A DNA stretch of 64,000 bases from Telopea speciosissima (lineage: Eukaryota; Streptophyta; Magnoliopsida; Proteales; Proteaceae), in NCBI RefSeq assembly GCF_018873765.1, contig NC_057922.1, forward strand, positions 13,095,563 through 13,159,562. The letters are read 5' to 3'. The notes below the pieces were generated by a model that did not search any database, had not been told where the DNA came from, and worked only from the letters and a program-made list of their open reading frames with translations. The position numbers and the translations under genes were made by a program. This document shows positions 10,801 to 20,813 of the stretch, piece by piece; within the stretch, counting starts at the first letter, position 1, and each line of letters starts with the position of its first letter.

Positions 10801-13334
10801 CCTTTGCTGGCCCGATGCCACTTGCCGTCGGAATCAATGTAGGTCAAAGCAGTTCTCTTGTCTACAGGGTTGAATGGGAAGAAATGCACCTCCTTAATGC
10901 CTGCTCGAGCCTGCACCAAAATGCAAGATATACCAACATATATTAAAAACTTGTCAATATGACATTTCTTCCAGTGTAAACTAAGAAAGAGGTAATTAAA
11001 AGAGGGGGGAGGGGGGAAGCCATACCTCCTTTGGGTCTGGGAGGGTATTAACAATAGCACCATCAATTGCATCTTGATTTTCAGTCCTTGATGCCCTAGC
11101 TGCGTACAAGATCACTTGATTCTTCTCCACACCCTTTGTGAACACCTCAATGAGATTTGTGTCAACAGTCAACTTGTTGAGGGTCAGGGTACCAGTTTTG
11201 TCACTGCAGAGGACATCCATACCAGCCATCTCTTCAATGGCAGTCATTCTCTTGGTAATGGCACCCTGTTGTGAAAGCTTGTGTGACCCAATAGCCATAG
11301 TCACAGACAACACAGTGGGCATAGCAATGGGGATACCACCAATGAGGAGAACCAAGAGGTTGTTAATTCCATTCCTGTATGGCCTGCGCTGAATTGGATA
11401 CATGACAATGATCTCGACGACTATACCGACGGCGATGGAGACTATACAGAAGTTACCGATGGCAGTCAACACCTTCTGAAAGTGACCAACTTGGTTGGTG
11501 CTGTCAACCAGATGGGCTGCCTTACCAAAGAAGGTATGGATACCAGTGGCAATGACAACAGCTTCAATTTCTCCCTGTTTGCAAGTTGAACCAGAGTACA
11601 CCTCATCATGTGGGTTCTTTGTGACAGGGAGGGATTCTCCGGTCAAAGCAGATTGATCAACCTTTAAAGGATCACCTTCTAGGAGACGAGCATCAGCAGG
11701 GATGATATCTCCCAATTTGACGCTGACAATGTCTCCAGGAACCAGAAGAGCAGCTTCTTGCTCACTCCATTTTCCATCTCTAAGGAGCTACAAGAAGGCA
11801 AACACAAAATCATCAATTGGATGATGACAAGAGAACAAAAACGGACCTATATATCTAAGGACTCATGTTTCTGCTAATGTGTTTACCTTAGTTTTGGGGG
11901 CAAGGTTAGCCATCAAAGCTGCTGCAGCGTTACCGGCATTGTTTTCCTCAATGAAACTAATTGTGGAGTTGATGACCAGAAGGACAACAATACCCACGAA
12001 ATCCTGCCAATCTGGGGGTTGGCCACCACCGTTTGCTAAAGCAATAGCCATTATAGCTGCGGCTTCCATGACCCATGATAGAGGGTTCCACATAAACCCC
12101 AAAAATTTGAGGATCTTGCTCTCGTTTTTCTCTTCTAGCTTGTTGGGTCCGAATATCTGAAGCCGACTTTCTCCTTCGGCGGTCGTGAGACCTTCCCTCG
12201 AACATTTCAATGTCCCGAAAACTTCCTCAATGGGAACTTTTTCCTGTGAATAATAGGAAGAAATCCAATAAGCTCAGTACCTACCCCTTATGGTTGAAGC
12301 ATATGGTTTTCGCTTTCTTAAGGCAATTGGCCCATCAGTTCAGTTTGCAATACTTAATATGTTAAAAAAATAAAAAAGGAGAAAGCCTTCCTCTGGCGCT
12401 TAGGCCCATCCATCCCCTTCCGGCTCCCTCTGTGTGTTTTTTATTTACTAGGTAGGAAACAGAAATCGTAGACATGTTTGTTTTAGAGAGCGGCTTCAAA
12501 TTCGGGGAAGAAACCAGAAATTATACCCTGCAGATGCTTAGTTGGTCTGTGATACGGCCAGTACTGGATTGGGAATTGGAATCTGATCATGGGTAAAAAT
12601 GTAAAAAAAAACCTTGTCTTTTTTATTTATTTATATATTTACCAAAAAATATATATTCGAACTGATCTGGCCCGATATCTATACCGTATCCGATCCCAAA
12701 TACTAATAAATATCTAAATCCCACTGGTCCTGGAGACCTGGACTGCAGTTGAAACAGAACAGACTGAAAGAATGAAGAACCAATTTTTATAATAACTGTT
12801 TGTTGACTCATAAATTTATCAGTACTGTTTCCATGTATTCCTACTTTTACAGTATTGAGAACCATCAGAAGTTTTAAATTGTGTTTCCAATTTGATCGAA
12901 GAAACTCCTCATCACATAAAAACGCGTTAGAAAGAAAAAAACTCAGTGGAAATCGAGAAAATCATTCAATCCAGAATAATAAATCAAATCGTTTTCACTT
13001 CCACTTAATTTATAGTTCAAAAAAACCCCCCAAAATCACAATTCCAATGTATCAAATACTAACTAACACAACGAAATCTCGCCTTATATATGCTTCAACT
13101 AACACAATCAAAACTCCAGATCGAACACTCAAATTAAATCAGCTCCTGAAAATCTATCTATCTATCTATCTAATTTCCACAAGTCTCAATTGAATCGCCG
13201 GATCGGGAAAAAAAAAACAAGAAGAAAACCAAAGAAGTATACATTGATTGAATAGTTACAGTAGCTAGGAAGAATGAATCGTTTACCAGGTCAACATTCT
13301 CCTTATTAATTTCCTCCAAGCTGATTCCACCCAT
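7844..13334 (-). CDS. PMA: Gene 1: plasma-membrane H+-ATPase with truncated C-terminus (931 aa)
   Basis: This is a P3A ATPase that exports protons with ATP and energises secondary transport. Exons: 13287-13334, 11887-12243, 11026-11787, 10788-10910, 10588-10692, 10344-10488, 10087-10251, 9751-9989, 9626-9658, 9449-9530, 9171-9331, 8882-9055, 8561-8740, 7844-8065. All phases agree and no exon has a stop. Motifs: TGES 184-187 (actuator), PIAMPT 288-293 (M4), phospho-acceptor D331 in DKTGT, KGAPE 425-429 (nucleotide domain), GDGVNDAP 589-596. Also present are N108, R657 and D686, equivalent to AHA2 N106, R655 and D684 of the proton path. Genes 3 and 4 have 950 residues. Here the frame shifts after L926 and ends NGSRS-stop, losing about 24 residues with the penultimate Thr. 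The core looks catalytically complete; regulation is expected to be altered (inference). Confidence 0.88.
10545..10568. repeat. (AT)12 in intron 5 of gene 1
   Basis: A perfect dinucleotide run lies 19 bases from exon 5. The same site is (AT)7 in gene 2, (AT)28 in gene 3 and about (AT)4 in gene 4. Confidence 0.9.
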
Positions 13335-13800
13335 CTTCGCCGGCGGCAACAGCAAAAGAACTCAAAGAGATACTCACACACAGCAAAATCAAATCGTTAA
13401 AGAAGAGAACCAGCTACTACGGCCATGCGAAACCTCGATCGTCTCTCGTTAAGAGCGAACGAAGCTTTGCTTCGATAGAAGAATGAGAGAAGCTCCACAC
13501 AACTGCGAACTCACACGGACTCTCTCCCTCCTTCTTATATATACCTTCTTCATTGGCTGACCCCACACTTTTTGTGTGAGAAAGTCCCACATTGGCTCTT
13601 CCTTCCCAACCCAAACTCTCAATTTTCGCTCTCTGCATTCCCTCTACGAGTGACGTGGCGGTTCATGCCGTGACGTATCCGTGCAGCACGCCATGGGTTC
13701 TTGGGTAGTGCTAAACCTTTTTTCTTTTTTTCGTTCCTCTCACGCCGTTCCATATGCCGCATGCTTAGTGGGACCATTATTAGTCAACGTGGCATGGTTC
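13335..13800 (-). promoter_or_regulatory. Promoter and leader of gene 1
   Basis: A TATATATAAG box lies at 13534-13543. Two ACGT cores lie at 13651-13676 (TGACGTGGCG and TGACGTATCC), and the proximal TTAGTCAACGTGGCATG element at 13780-13796. The distal copy of that element (14528-14545) has been pushed to 1.2 kb by a hAT-like insertion. The leader between TATA and ATG is about 170-200 bases. Confidence 0.65.
13397..13426 (-). promoter_or_regulatory. uORF in gene 1 leader
   Basis: The frame reads MAVVAGSLL-stop (10 codons), ending 62 bases before the main ATG. Gene 2 has MAVVAVSLH at the same place, and genes 0 and 3 have related MA-starting peptides. Conservation of the ATGGCC start is clear; the peptide itself varies. 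Confidence 0.6.
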
Positions 13801-13844
13801 CATTCGCTCTGTCTTCCCACAAATCTTTTTCTGTTCTTCCGAGC

Positions 13845-14439
13845 TAGGGGTGTCAATGGGCCGGTTCGGCCGGTTTCGGTTCGGGCTTTTCGATTTCGGT
13901 GTGATTATTATAGAAATCGAAACCAAACCATTAAGAAATGTTCGGTTTCGGTGCGGTTTGATTTCGTATTGGTTTTGGTTTATGATAATGGGTTGATATC
14001 GGTTTGGATTCGGTTTGGTACCGGTTTTATATAACTAGTAAGGTCCGGTTAGTGCTAATTTTTCTTCTCTTTTTCTTTTAAGTATTTCAAATACAATGCA
14101 TCTTTGTACCCTATGTCCTATGGCCTATGAATACAATTGGTTGGGTAATCACTAACAAAGGATATGAGATAAAGTGAAAAACTATCACAACACATTTAGG
14201 GGGCAATGGGGCATTAGGCATTTATTGATTTACTTATTTATCGGGTTAGTTCGGTTCGGTTTGGGTTCGGGCCTAATGGTTCGGGCTACCGGTGCACCGT
14301 CGGGCTAGCCCAAACCAAACCAAACCGTTTGCCTCTCTGGATCCACAAACCGAACCTGAACCATTAAGAGTTCGGTTCGATGTGGTTTGGGCTGGTTCGG
14401 GCCGATTTCATCGATTCAGGTTGGGTATTGACACCCTGA
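13845..14439. mobile_element. hAT-like non-autonomous element (filled site)
   Basis: The termini are TAGGGGTGTCAA and, inverted, TCAGGGTGTCAA. Flanking 8-base copies are TTCCGAGC (13837-13844) and TTCTGAGC (14440-14447). Gene 2's promoter has the corresponding empty site near 26670 (TTCCGAACATAACC). The interior is full of GGTTCGG/CCGAACC-type repeats and has no transposase. Confidence 0.8.
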
Positions 14440-14569
14440 TTCTGAGCATAACCCAGCCAAATTAAATGTTGGAGGGTTGACCGTCCCCCACCCCCAAAAA
14501 ATTAAAAATGGTGGGGGCCCCAGTAGATTTGTCAACCGTGGCATGAAACTTCAGCTCTTTCTCTTCTAT

Positions 14570-14920
14570 TGGGAAATTATCTACTCTATTTCTTACCCGA
14601 TCCATTTCCCAAGTTCCTCTTATAGGGAGATTGGACCCAAGAATGGATCATCTGCACATATCAATAGGTGAACGTACATCTCAGAGCCAATCACATTTTA
14701 ATTTTGTTTCCATTAAAACCCCTCCTCCTCTTATAAATGGAAAAAATAGGACAGGTGGTTGGCTCTCACATGTACGTTCATCTGTTGATACGTACAGAGG
14801 AACCAAACTCAGTGGACCTTACCTGGGCAATGTGTTCGGGTAAGGGTAGGTGGTCATTTCTACCTCCATTAGAGGAACTTGGGGAAATGGACCGGGTAGG
14901 GAAATAGAGCAGATAATGAT
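14570..14920. mobile_element. MITE family A, interrupted by a second MITE
   Basis: The outer inverted ends are AAATTATCTACTCTATTTC and, inverted, TTATCTGCTCTATTTCCC. The interior carries the family signature with CATTAGAGGAACTT. It is about twice the usual family length because another inverted-repeat element sits inside it at 14645-14814. Confidence 0.65.
14645..14814. mobile_element. MITE nested in a MITE
   Basis: The left end reads GGATCATCTGCACATATCAA and the inverted right end GGTTCCTCTGTACGTATCAA. Both continue with GATGAACGTACAT/GGTGAACGTACAT and AGAGCCAA. The TIRs are about 55 bp in a 170-bp element. Confidence 0.65.
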
Positions 14921-15826
14921 CCATTTTACTTTGCTAAATGTAAAATTTTTCTAATATTGCTTTCATTAAAAAAAACAAACAAACATTGAAACACTTTTCA
15001 ATTTAACCAAAAAAAAAAAAAAAAAACTCTTTTCAACATTTAAAATTTGATGCGTAACATTTTTTGAAGTATAATTTTTCAGATAAAATTAGAAAATATA
15101 AACTATTAGCTAAACAATTCCTATCCCTAGCCCATTGAGTGGCTCCCACATTCATTCTCTAAAATTAGATTCTAATTGGTGTGCCTTATAGCGTAAATAT
15201 AATATCTGGTTTTCTTGTCGTTTCCTCGTATTGGGAGTTTTTCCTTTTTGGAAAGGAGAGAATGGAGTGAGGGATTGGTATTGTATTGGTATTTTCTATG
15301 ACACTGATACTGATAGGTTCAAAAAATAATGTGAGAGAGAGATATATATATATATATATATATATATTTTGACACCCCATAAGGTGAAATTAATTGTAAT
15401 CTTACTTTATTGTCCTTTTAATATGATACATACATAATTTTTTTTTTCAATGAGGATGATAATTCTCGAAAAAGATATGCACACGTACGATAATACCTTT
15501 TGATAATGACATAAATGATATGTCACTTTCAATTTATTTTTAAAAATCCTTTTATATCCTTATTTTAAATAACTTTTAGGAATATGACAAGAGATAATTA
15601 AAAGGTGTCAAGTTCTAAATACAATTATAAAGGTTAATTTATATATATATTTTTTTTATTTTTTTTGTAAACTGTAGAGGTGTTATTCAGAAACTTTTAT
15701 ACATAAGAAAGAAAAATTAAACAACTTTAAAATAAAAAAGCATGTACATTGTCTTCCACTACACATTAATAGTTCAGGTTTACAAGAAATTTTTACCACC
15801 ATACATTTAAAAGTTTAGGCCAAAGA
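14921..15826. other. AT-rich spacer upstream of gene 1
   Basis: There is no gene. The interval holds a poly-A run (15010-15025), (AT)13 at about 15342-15367, and the distal-promoter landmark CCCATTGAGTGGCTCCCACA at 15130-15150 that recurs near 27190, 42920 and 57510. Confidence 0.5.
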
Positions 15827-15950
15827 TTTCATACACGACTGTGTCCCCTCTCACATGGAGTTGGAAAAATCATAAATCTTCCACCCCCCTATTAAAGTCT
15901 CAAAACTCCCACCCTTTCACATGCACGACTTGCACAACCGTGTATGAAAA
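15827..15950. mobile_element. Fold-back MITE (left copy)
   Basis: Inverted ends TTTCATACACG and CGTGTATGAAA enclose CACATG...CACATG blocks. The orthologous copy in the next repeat unit is at 28145-28265, so the insertion predates that duplication. Confidence 0.6.
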
Positions 15951-16172
15951 CTGTCCTCAAATATTTAATATACTAAGATATTTTAAGAAGACAATCGAAA
16001 AGGTCTAGGGGTCTGCTAGCATGATGTCCATTGTGCTATCCATCTATATAACTCTGGATTGTCAATCCACACACAACTACCTCTCTGTATCCCTGTGCCC
16101 TTGTGTGATGGTGCATACCTTGCAGGATACTTTTGGCCTTTGATATCAACAAAAATCCTGACATACCAAAAC

Positions 16173-16490
16173 TCACATAAATAGAATAAAAAAAAATGTA
16201 TTATAAAACACTATAAAAGCCCATGCACTATGATAAGACCTAGGATCAAAATCATCATCACAGATGAGAACATGTTGATCATCAAAAGGCAAAACAAGGT
16301 ATTCAACTAGGTACATGACATGGTTAACCTTTTGGGATTGGTGTGTGGTTTGTGTGATTACACTTTCATCAAACAAAAAAAAACAAACTAGGGACATGAC
16401 ATCATCTTGTGTAAAAGAAGGTACAAAAGATGACGAAAAGAGAAGAGCAGACTCAGAAGACCACCTATAGATCAACTTAATAGCAGGCAC
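16173..16490 (-). other. Open frame shared with the next repeat unit (left copy)
   Basis: A 105-codon frame begins MPAIKLIYRWSSESALLFSS and includes DDQHVLICDDDFDPRSYHSA. The copy at 28393-28725 is also open and differs by few residues. I recognise no family. The left copy carries an in-frame 81-base addition (64-base insert plus 17-base target duplication). It could be a captured gene fragment; there is no promoter or intron evidence for a gene. Confidence 0.3.
16322..16385 (+). mobile_element. 64-bp poly(A)-tailed insertion with 17-bp target duplication
   Basis: The insert lies between AACTAGGTACATGACAT (16305-16321) and AACTAGGGACATGACAT (16386-16402) and ends in an A-rich tail. The sister spacer has the single-copy empty site near 28625-28645. 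This is the hallmark of LINE-mediated retroposition of a very short RNA 3' end. Confidence 0.75.
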
Positions 16491-17533
16491 TAGTGAAGGG
16501 CAATTGTGCTAAAATACACCAATTTCGACACTAGGGGTGTCAAAACCTAGCCCGAGCCAATAGCATCCATCGATAAATCTGGATCGAACCGAACCAATCC
16601 ATATCATAGTGTTTTGGATTGGGGTATGATGAGACCGATTGAAAATGGGACCACATCGAACCAACCGATATCCACTTCAAAAATTGAGCTGAATGAAATT
16701 AAAAAAAATAATTATTGAGTATGAGGTTTTGAGTAGATGAATTGATTATCCATTGGTTTCAATACTAGTGAGAAAGTTTCTGGTTGTAAAGGGAATTATT
16801 ACAATCAATGAGTATGAGGTTATGAATAGGAAAATTGATTTGTAACAATGCTTCAATTGATCTCTTTGTTTAGTATACAAAATTAGTTGGATAGTTAAAT
16901 GAATTGTATGATAGTAGGGTTTATTTTGTGATTTCAATATTAGTTATCTTTCTCTTACAATGATAAACAATGATTTCGCTACAAACTATATATATATTTC
17001 TCCATTGATTTCAATATTAGTTATCTTTCCCTTACAATTTATTCCTCTTTGTTCTGATTACAACATTAACACATCAAACCAATTTCCCTAATCCATCTTG
17101 GTTGTTTACTTGTTTGACTCAGGGAAGATGATTTAAAGTATTTTTATTGAATCTGTCCGCACTGCATGTATTGAACATAAGATTTCATTGTGGTCCAAGC
17201 CCGAAAACAAACTAATCTAAACCGCTATTAACCAGATACTGAAAAACAGAAGTAAGCTAAAAACGAACCGGACTGAAACCGAAGTTCCTTTTTTGGTCTC
17301 ACTCATTCCCAGACCGAAATCGATTCAACCTGATCAAAACTGGACTGAACTGACCATTTGATTCTTCTATTTGACATTGCCAAAGAAAATACATTGTAAT
17401 AGCAACAATTGAAAGAATCCAATTAAGATCATTTGAGTTCAACATGATGAGCAAACAGAGTCAAACAAGTCAAGCAAAGAATTAGCATGGAGTGATTCGG
17501 TACATAACCCTAGAGGCCCCGTTGCCATAGAAT
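16491..17533. other. Spacer with hAT-like relic
   Basis: TAGGGGTGTCAA at 16532 looks like the left end of another element of the 13845 type, and its sister copy is near 28768. GGTTCGGTT-type interior repeats are decayed up to about 17350, and no clear right end is seen. There is no gene. Confidence 0.4.
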
Positions 17534-17697
17534 GAAATTTTGCTTCCACGTTTGTAGCCGGAATATTGATGAACGTAGGAGGGTATTGATGAACCCAAAG
17601 GGGAAGTGAATTATTCTATTTCCTTGGTTGCCAGTAGTGTAGCAGGAACATTGCTACTTCCTATTACAAGTGTAGACTTGTAGCTGCAAAATTTTTT
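17534..17697. mobile_element. Fold-back MITE family C (left copy)
   Basis: The ends GAAATTTTGCTTC and, inverted, AAAATTTTGCAGCTACAAG flank a central TTTCCTTGG...GCCAG block. Related copies are at 31210-31359 and 50128-50306. Confidence 0.55.
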
Positions 17698-18321
17698 CCA
17701 TTGCCATATATGTTTGGAGAAAGAAAAAGACAAAAATAATAGTTTTTTATATATTAATTGATAGGATCAAAAAGAAATTTTTTTTTTTTTTTTAAATATT
17801 AGAATTGGCCTGATACAATTCGATATGGCTGATCAATATTAATATCGGCACTGACACCGACACTAGTATCTAAAACCTTGAGGGGGGAGGATATGTCCAA
17901 TGGTGAGATGCTTAATGAGGGTGGGAAAGGGCAGAGAATTTTTTAATTTGAAAGCTTTGACTTTAGTTTTGGTGAGAACCCCGTCCGACAATAGTCACCC
18001 CTATGGTTTGTGAACAAATATTTTTTTAATGAAAATAAAAAAGCAAATTAATTAAAGGATAAAAGAATGCTGCCAAACTGTGTAGTGTACGCTAAAGCCT
18101 TCCTATGTCTATCTCTGTCATCTCTCGTATGAAATTACAAATCTATATTTTATTGTGAGAAGAGATAGACCCAGGGAGGGGCAAGCTTATGCTATGCAGC
18201 CGGACAGAGAACTCAATCCCTTAATTAAATAAGTGTAGCAATTGTTCATAATCTCATTAGAAACTCGTTGATTAAAAAAGGAAACATCTATGAGAACATA
18301 CAATCCCTTGGCCACATTGTG
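17698..18321. other. Spacer with shared landmark
   Basis: There is no gene. The block GCTTTGACTTTAGTTTTGGTGAGA at about 17953-17976 recurs in the other spacers (near 31625, 43455, 58700 and, decayed, 3140). It is part of the ancestral tandem unit. Confidence 0.5.
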
Positions 18322-18600
18322 GCTTCGTTTGGTTGCAAAGGAAATTGAAGGGAAGGGAAGTGAAAATTCTAAATGTAATAATGAAACTTTTGTAATCGTT
18401 ACCCCCACATGGTTATGTACTAATTTCAAATAATTCTATATTTGATAATTAAATTTTATTTTACTTTTCATTTAAATTTCTTATATTTGAAAAATAATAT
18501 AAAAATTACATCTAAAAAATGTCAAAACTATAAATTTGATTTTAGTTGTTCATGCAATTCACTTCCCTTCCCTTCAATTTCCCTAGCAACCAAATGGAGC
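18322..18600. mobile_element. MITE family B (left copy)
   Basis: The TIRs are about 42 bp: GCTTCGTTTGGTTGCAAAGG and, inverted, GCTCCATTTGGTTGCTAGGG. Both continue with AAATTGAAGGGAAGGGAAG. TTGTG directly repeats on the two flanks (18317-18321 and 18601-18605). The sister copy is at 31991-32263. Confidence 0.75.
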
Positions 18601-18646
18601 TTGTGTAAACAATTGGTTTTATTGAAAAATGTGGGGGAACTAATGG

Positions 18647-18809
18647 AAAATTATCACCTCAATTTGCGTGCCCGTCAATTTCCTCTAATAGAGAGATGTG
18701 GACCTCACCCCAGTAATGTGTTCAGGCTGGGCATAGGGTAGTCATCCCCTCCCCCATTAGATGAAATTGAAGAAATTGACGGACAAGTAAATTGAGAGGA
18801 TAAAGATCC
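18647..18809. mobile_element. MITE family A (filled site)
   Basis: Inverted ends carry TTATCACCTCAATTT and, inverted, TTATCCTCTCAATTT with CCGTCAATTTC further in. CTAATGG flanks both sides (18640-18646 and 18810-18816). The sister spacer near 32300 has one copy of the target and no element. Confidence 0.8.
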
Positions 18810-19149
18810 CTAATGGCGATGTTTTACTCTGTTGGACTTGGACCTACCTTAAATGGAGAAACAGACAAATCTGTACTAAGTGGCAGTTGAATATTCCAAG
18901 AGTTTAGAGGTCATAATAAGATTTCTTTCCTTGAGGGGCGGATCATAGATTTAGTTCACCGTATAATAATGGTATTGATTGCTGCCGATATTTATATTGA
19001 TACGTATCAACTATCAGTCATATCAAGCCAATGTAGGATAAAAAACCGATTCAAAATGCAGTTTTCCGGTTTTGGAGATTTAATTCGGGAACCGAGCAAG
19101 GTTGTTACCCAATTATCCTCCATATATTAATTAATTTGATCTTCCTTTC

Positions 19150-19990
19150 CAACACGCCATAATAAGCCTGCCTGAAGAACCTTTTGATCCTCCAGAATGT
19201 TGCTCCAAGGCCAAGTAGGTGGGTGCCCAAGTTTTGCAAAGTTCAGCCCACAAACGCCAAGCTATTTTGCATGATAAAGACAAGTTTTGGAGAGTTGGAT
19301 TACGAAATCCGAGTCGTACTCTCTCTTTGGAGCAACATAATTATTTCCAGGAAATTCAATGTGTTTTAGTCTTCCCGTCTTTATCTACCCAAAGGAAATT
19401 CGTCGTAACACGCCACACATAGTTATGATTGGATGCAGGAAATTTGAAATGTAAACATGCAAAATTCGAAAGTGGGAGTGCAACCATATGGGACCTTGAG
19501 AGTACGAGAAAATCAAAATTTCAGCTTTGAGTGAGTGTTGGAGCTGAAGGTCAATGAAGACTTTTTTAGACTTATAGCTTGCCCAGAAGCTTTGTAATAT
19601 AGATCAAGACAGTCTTTTAGAGAGCATATTATTGAGAGATTAACTTCAAGAAAATACAAACAGTCATATGCAAAAAGCAAATGAGATAGAGATAGGCCTT
19701 AGTTACGAACAGAACTCAATATCTTAGAGCACAAGATGAAAAGGGCTGGTGAGAGAGGGCCTCCTTGGCAAATGGACCCTAATTGGTTGAATTGCATGCA
19801 TTGCATCATTAATCGGAATTTTGTATTTCCTGTTTGTAAACATGACATGACCATCCCAACCCACTTTTTTGGGAATCTGAATCGCAACAACATTTGTTTT
19901 TTTTTTTTTTTTTGTTCGATTAGGATACAATTGAGTGATTGTCATGATCCATGGGCCAAAATAAGGCCTCATGGAAGTTATATAGTTTTT
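19150..19990 (-). mobile_element. LINE reverse-transcriptase relic (left copy)
   Basis: Minus-strand frames give FPKKWVGMVMSCLQT and ICQGGPLSPALFILCSKILS, the RT block with the QGDPLSP-type motif of L1-clade plant LINEs. The catalytic region is broken by frameshifts and a T-run. The more downstream LINE segment at 19150-19400 lies on the same strand, so parts were deleted. The sister copy is at 32820-33830. Confidence 0.7.
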
Positions 19991-20059
19991 GGTGATTTTC
20001 ACTGCTAATAATGCTTTGATCGTTATTGAATTAGAAAACCAAAAGTTTATCATGTTGAG

Positions 20060-20450
20060 AATAGGTTGGCATAACTTGATCGATAAAAGAAATTAGTGTT
20101 GATATCAAGTCTCATAGTTGATCAAGAAGTATATAGCTCACCTATCTACTGACGAGATTAAATATAAAATAATAATATTTAATTATTAAATCAGATGAAT
20201 ATATCAATTCCAATAATCTCCCACTTATACATCAAAATCAATTGTACACATATTTTACACCCATGTTATAAACATGTCTCTCAAATACATTCAGTGGGAT
20301 CTGAAAAATTATTCCTCGAGTAAATTTTTGCAATGGCAATATCAACTTGTCGGGCAATCCCTTAAATAAAATAATACTTTTATTCTACATGCTTATCTTT
20401 TGATGAGCTCTTGACTGTTTTAACTTGTGCAATACTTCACTTCCCTTCCC
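20060..20450 (-). mobile_element. Ty1-Copia relic: pol 3' end, polypurine tract, LTR start
   Basis: Read on the minus strand, a decayed RNase H tail (DIAIAKIYSRNNFSDP) is followed by AAGTGGGAGA. Next comes TTGTTGGAATTGATATATT, i.e. polypurine tract plus LTR start. The same relic lies behind genes 3 and 4, and its pol part behind gene 5, so it was part of the ancestral duplicated unit. Confidence 0.65.
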
Positions 20451-20813
20451 TTAGTGTCACAACTCACAATACAATAAGTTGCTTCACTAGCTCAGGAAAG
20501 ACTTCTAGTTCAGTCAAGAACTTCATCAACCGAACACCTTCTTTAGTTGCTTCTCCAATCAGCAGAAATTCTTCTCTCAACATGAGTTAGAAATAAGACA
20601 TCTCTTTCCTCTGCACTCAAAACAGCAAGAATATGAAAATACAGACTCACACTTTTTTTCTCTATCTACGGGAGGTTATAGCAGTCAGGCATTCATTCTC
20701 TCTTCTTGCAGTAGGATATGCCTTTCAATATACCACCCAACTGCTTCTTCTCACTTTTGTTCTTCGTTACTTAAACTGTTTATTCGGTTGAATTGTATCA
20801 ATGTCGATTCCCT
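20451..20813. other. 3' flank of gene 2
   Basis: The sequence is conserved with the 3' flanks of the other pump genes (TTAGAAATAAGACATCTCTT, TTATAGCAGTCAGGC) and probably includes the 3' UTR. The fossil of the original C-terminal codons lies at about 20772-20813 and has picked up a further one-base loss. Confidence 0.5.

Noticed and set aside
8489..12210. Plus-strand open frames over pump exons, e.g. 8555-8770, 11138-11392 and 11879-12160, and the same in other copies
   Set aside because: They are antisense or off-frame shadows of conserved exons. They recur in each copy only because the exons are conserved.
13335..13355. Upstream start giving LLPPAK before MGGIS in gene 1
   Set aside because: The upstream codon is CTG, not ATG, and the extension is not kept in all copies; MGGIS is the conserved ATG.
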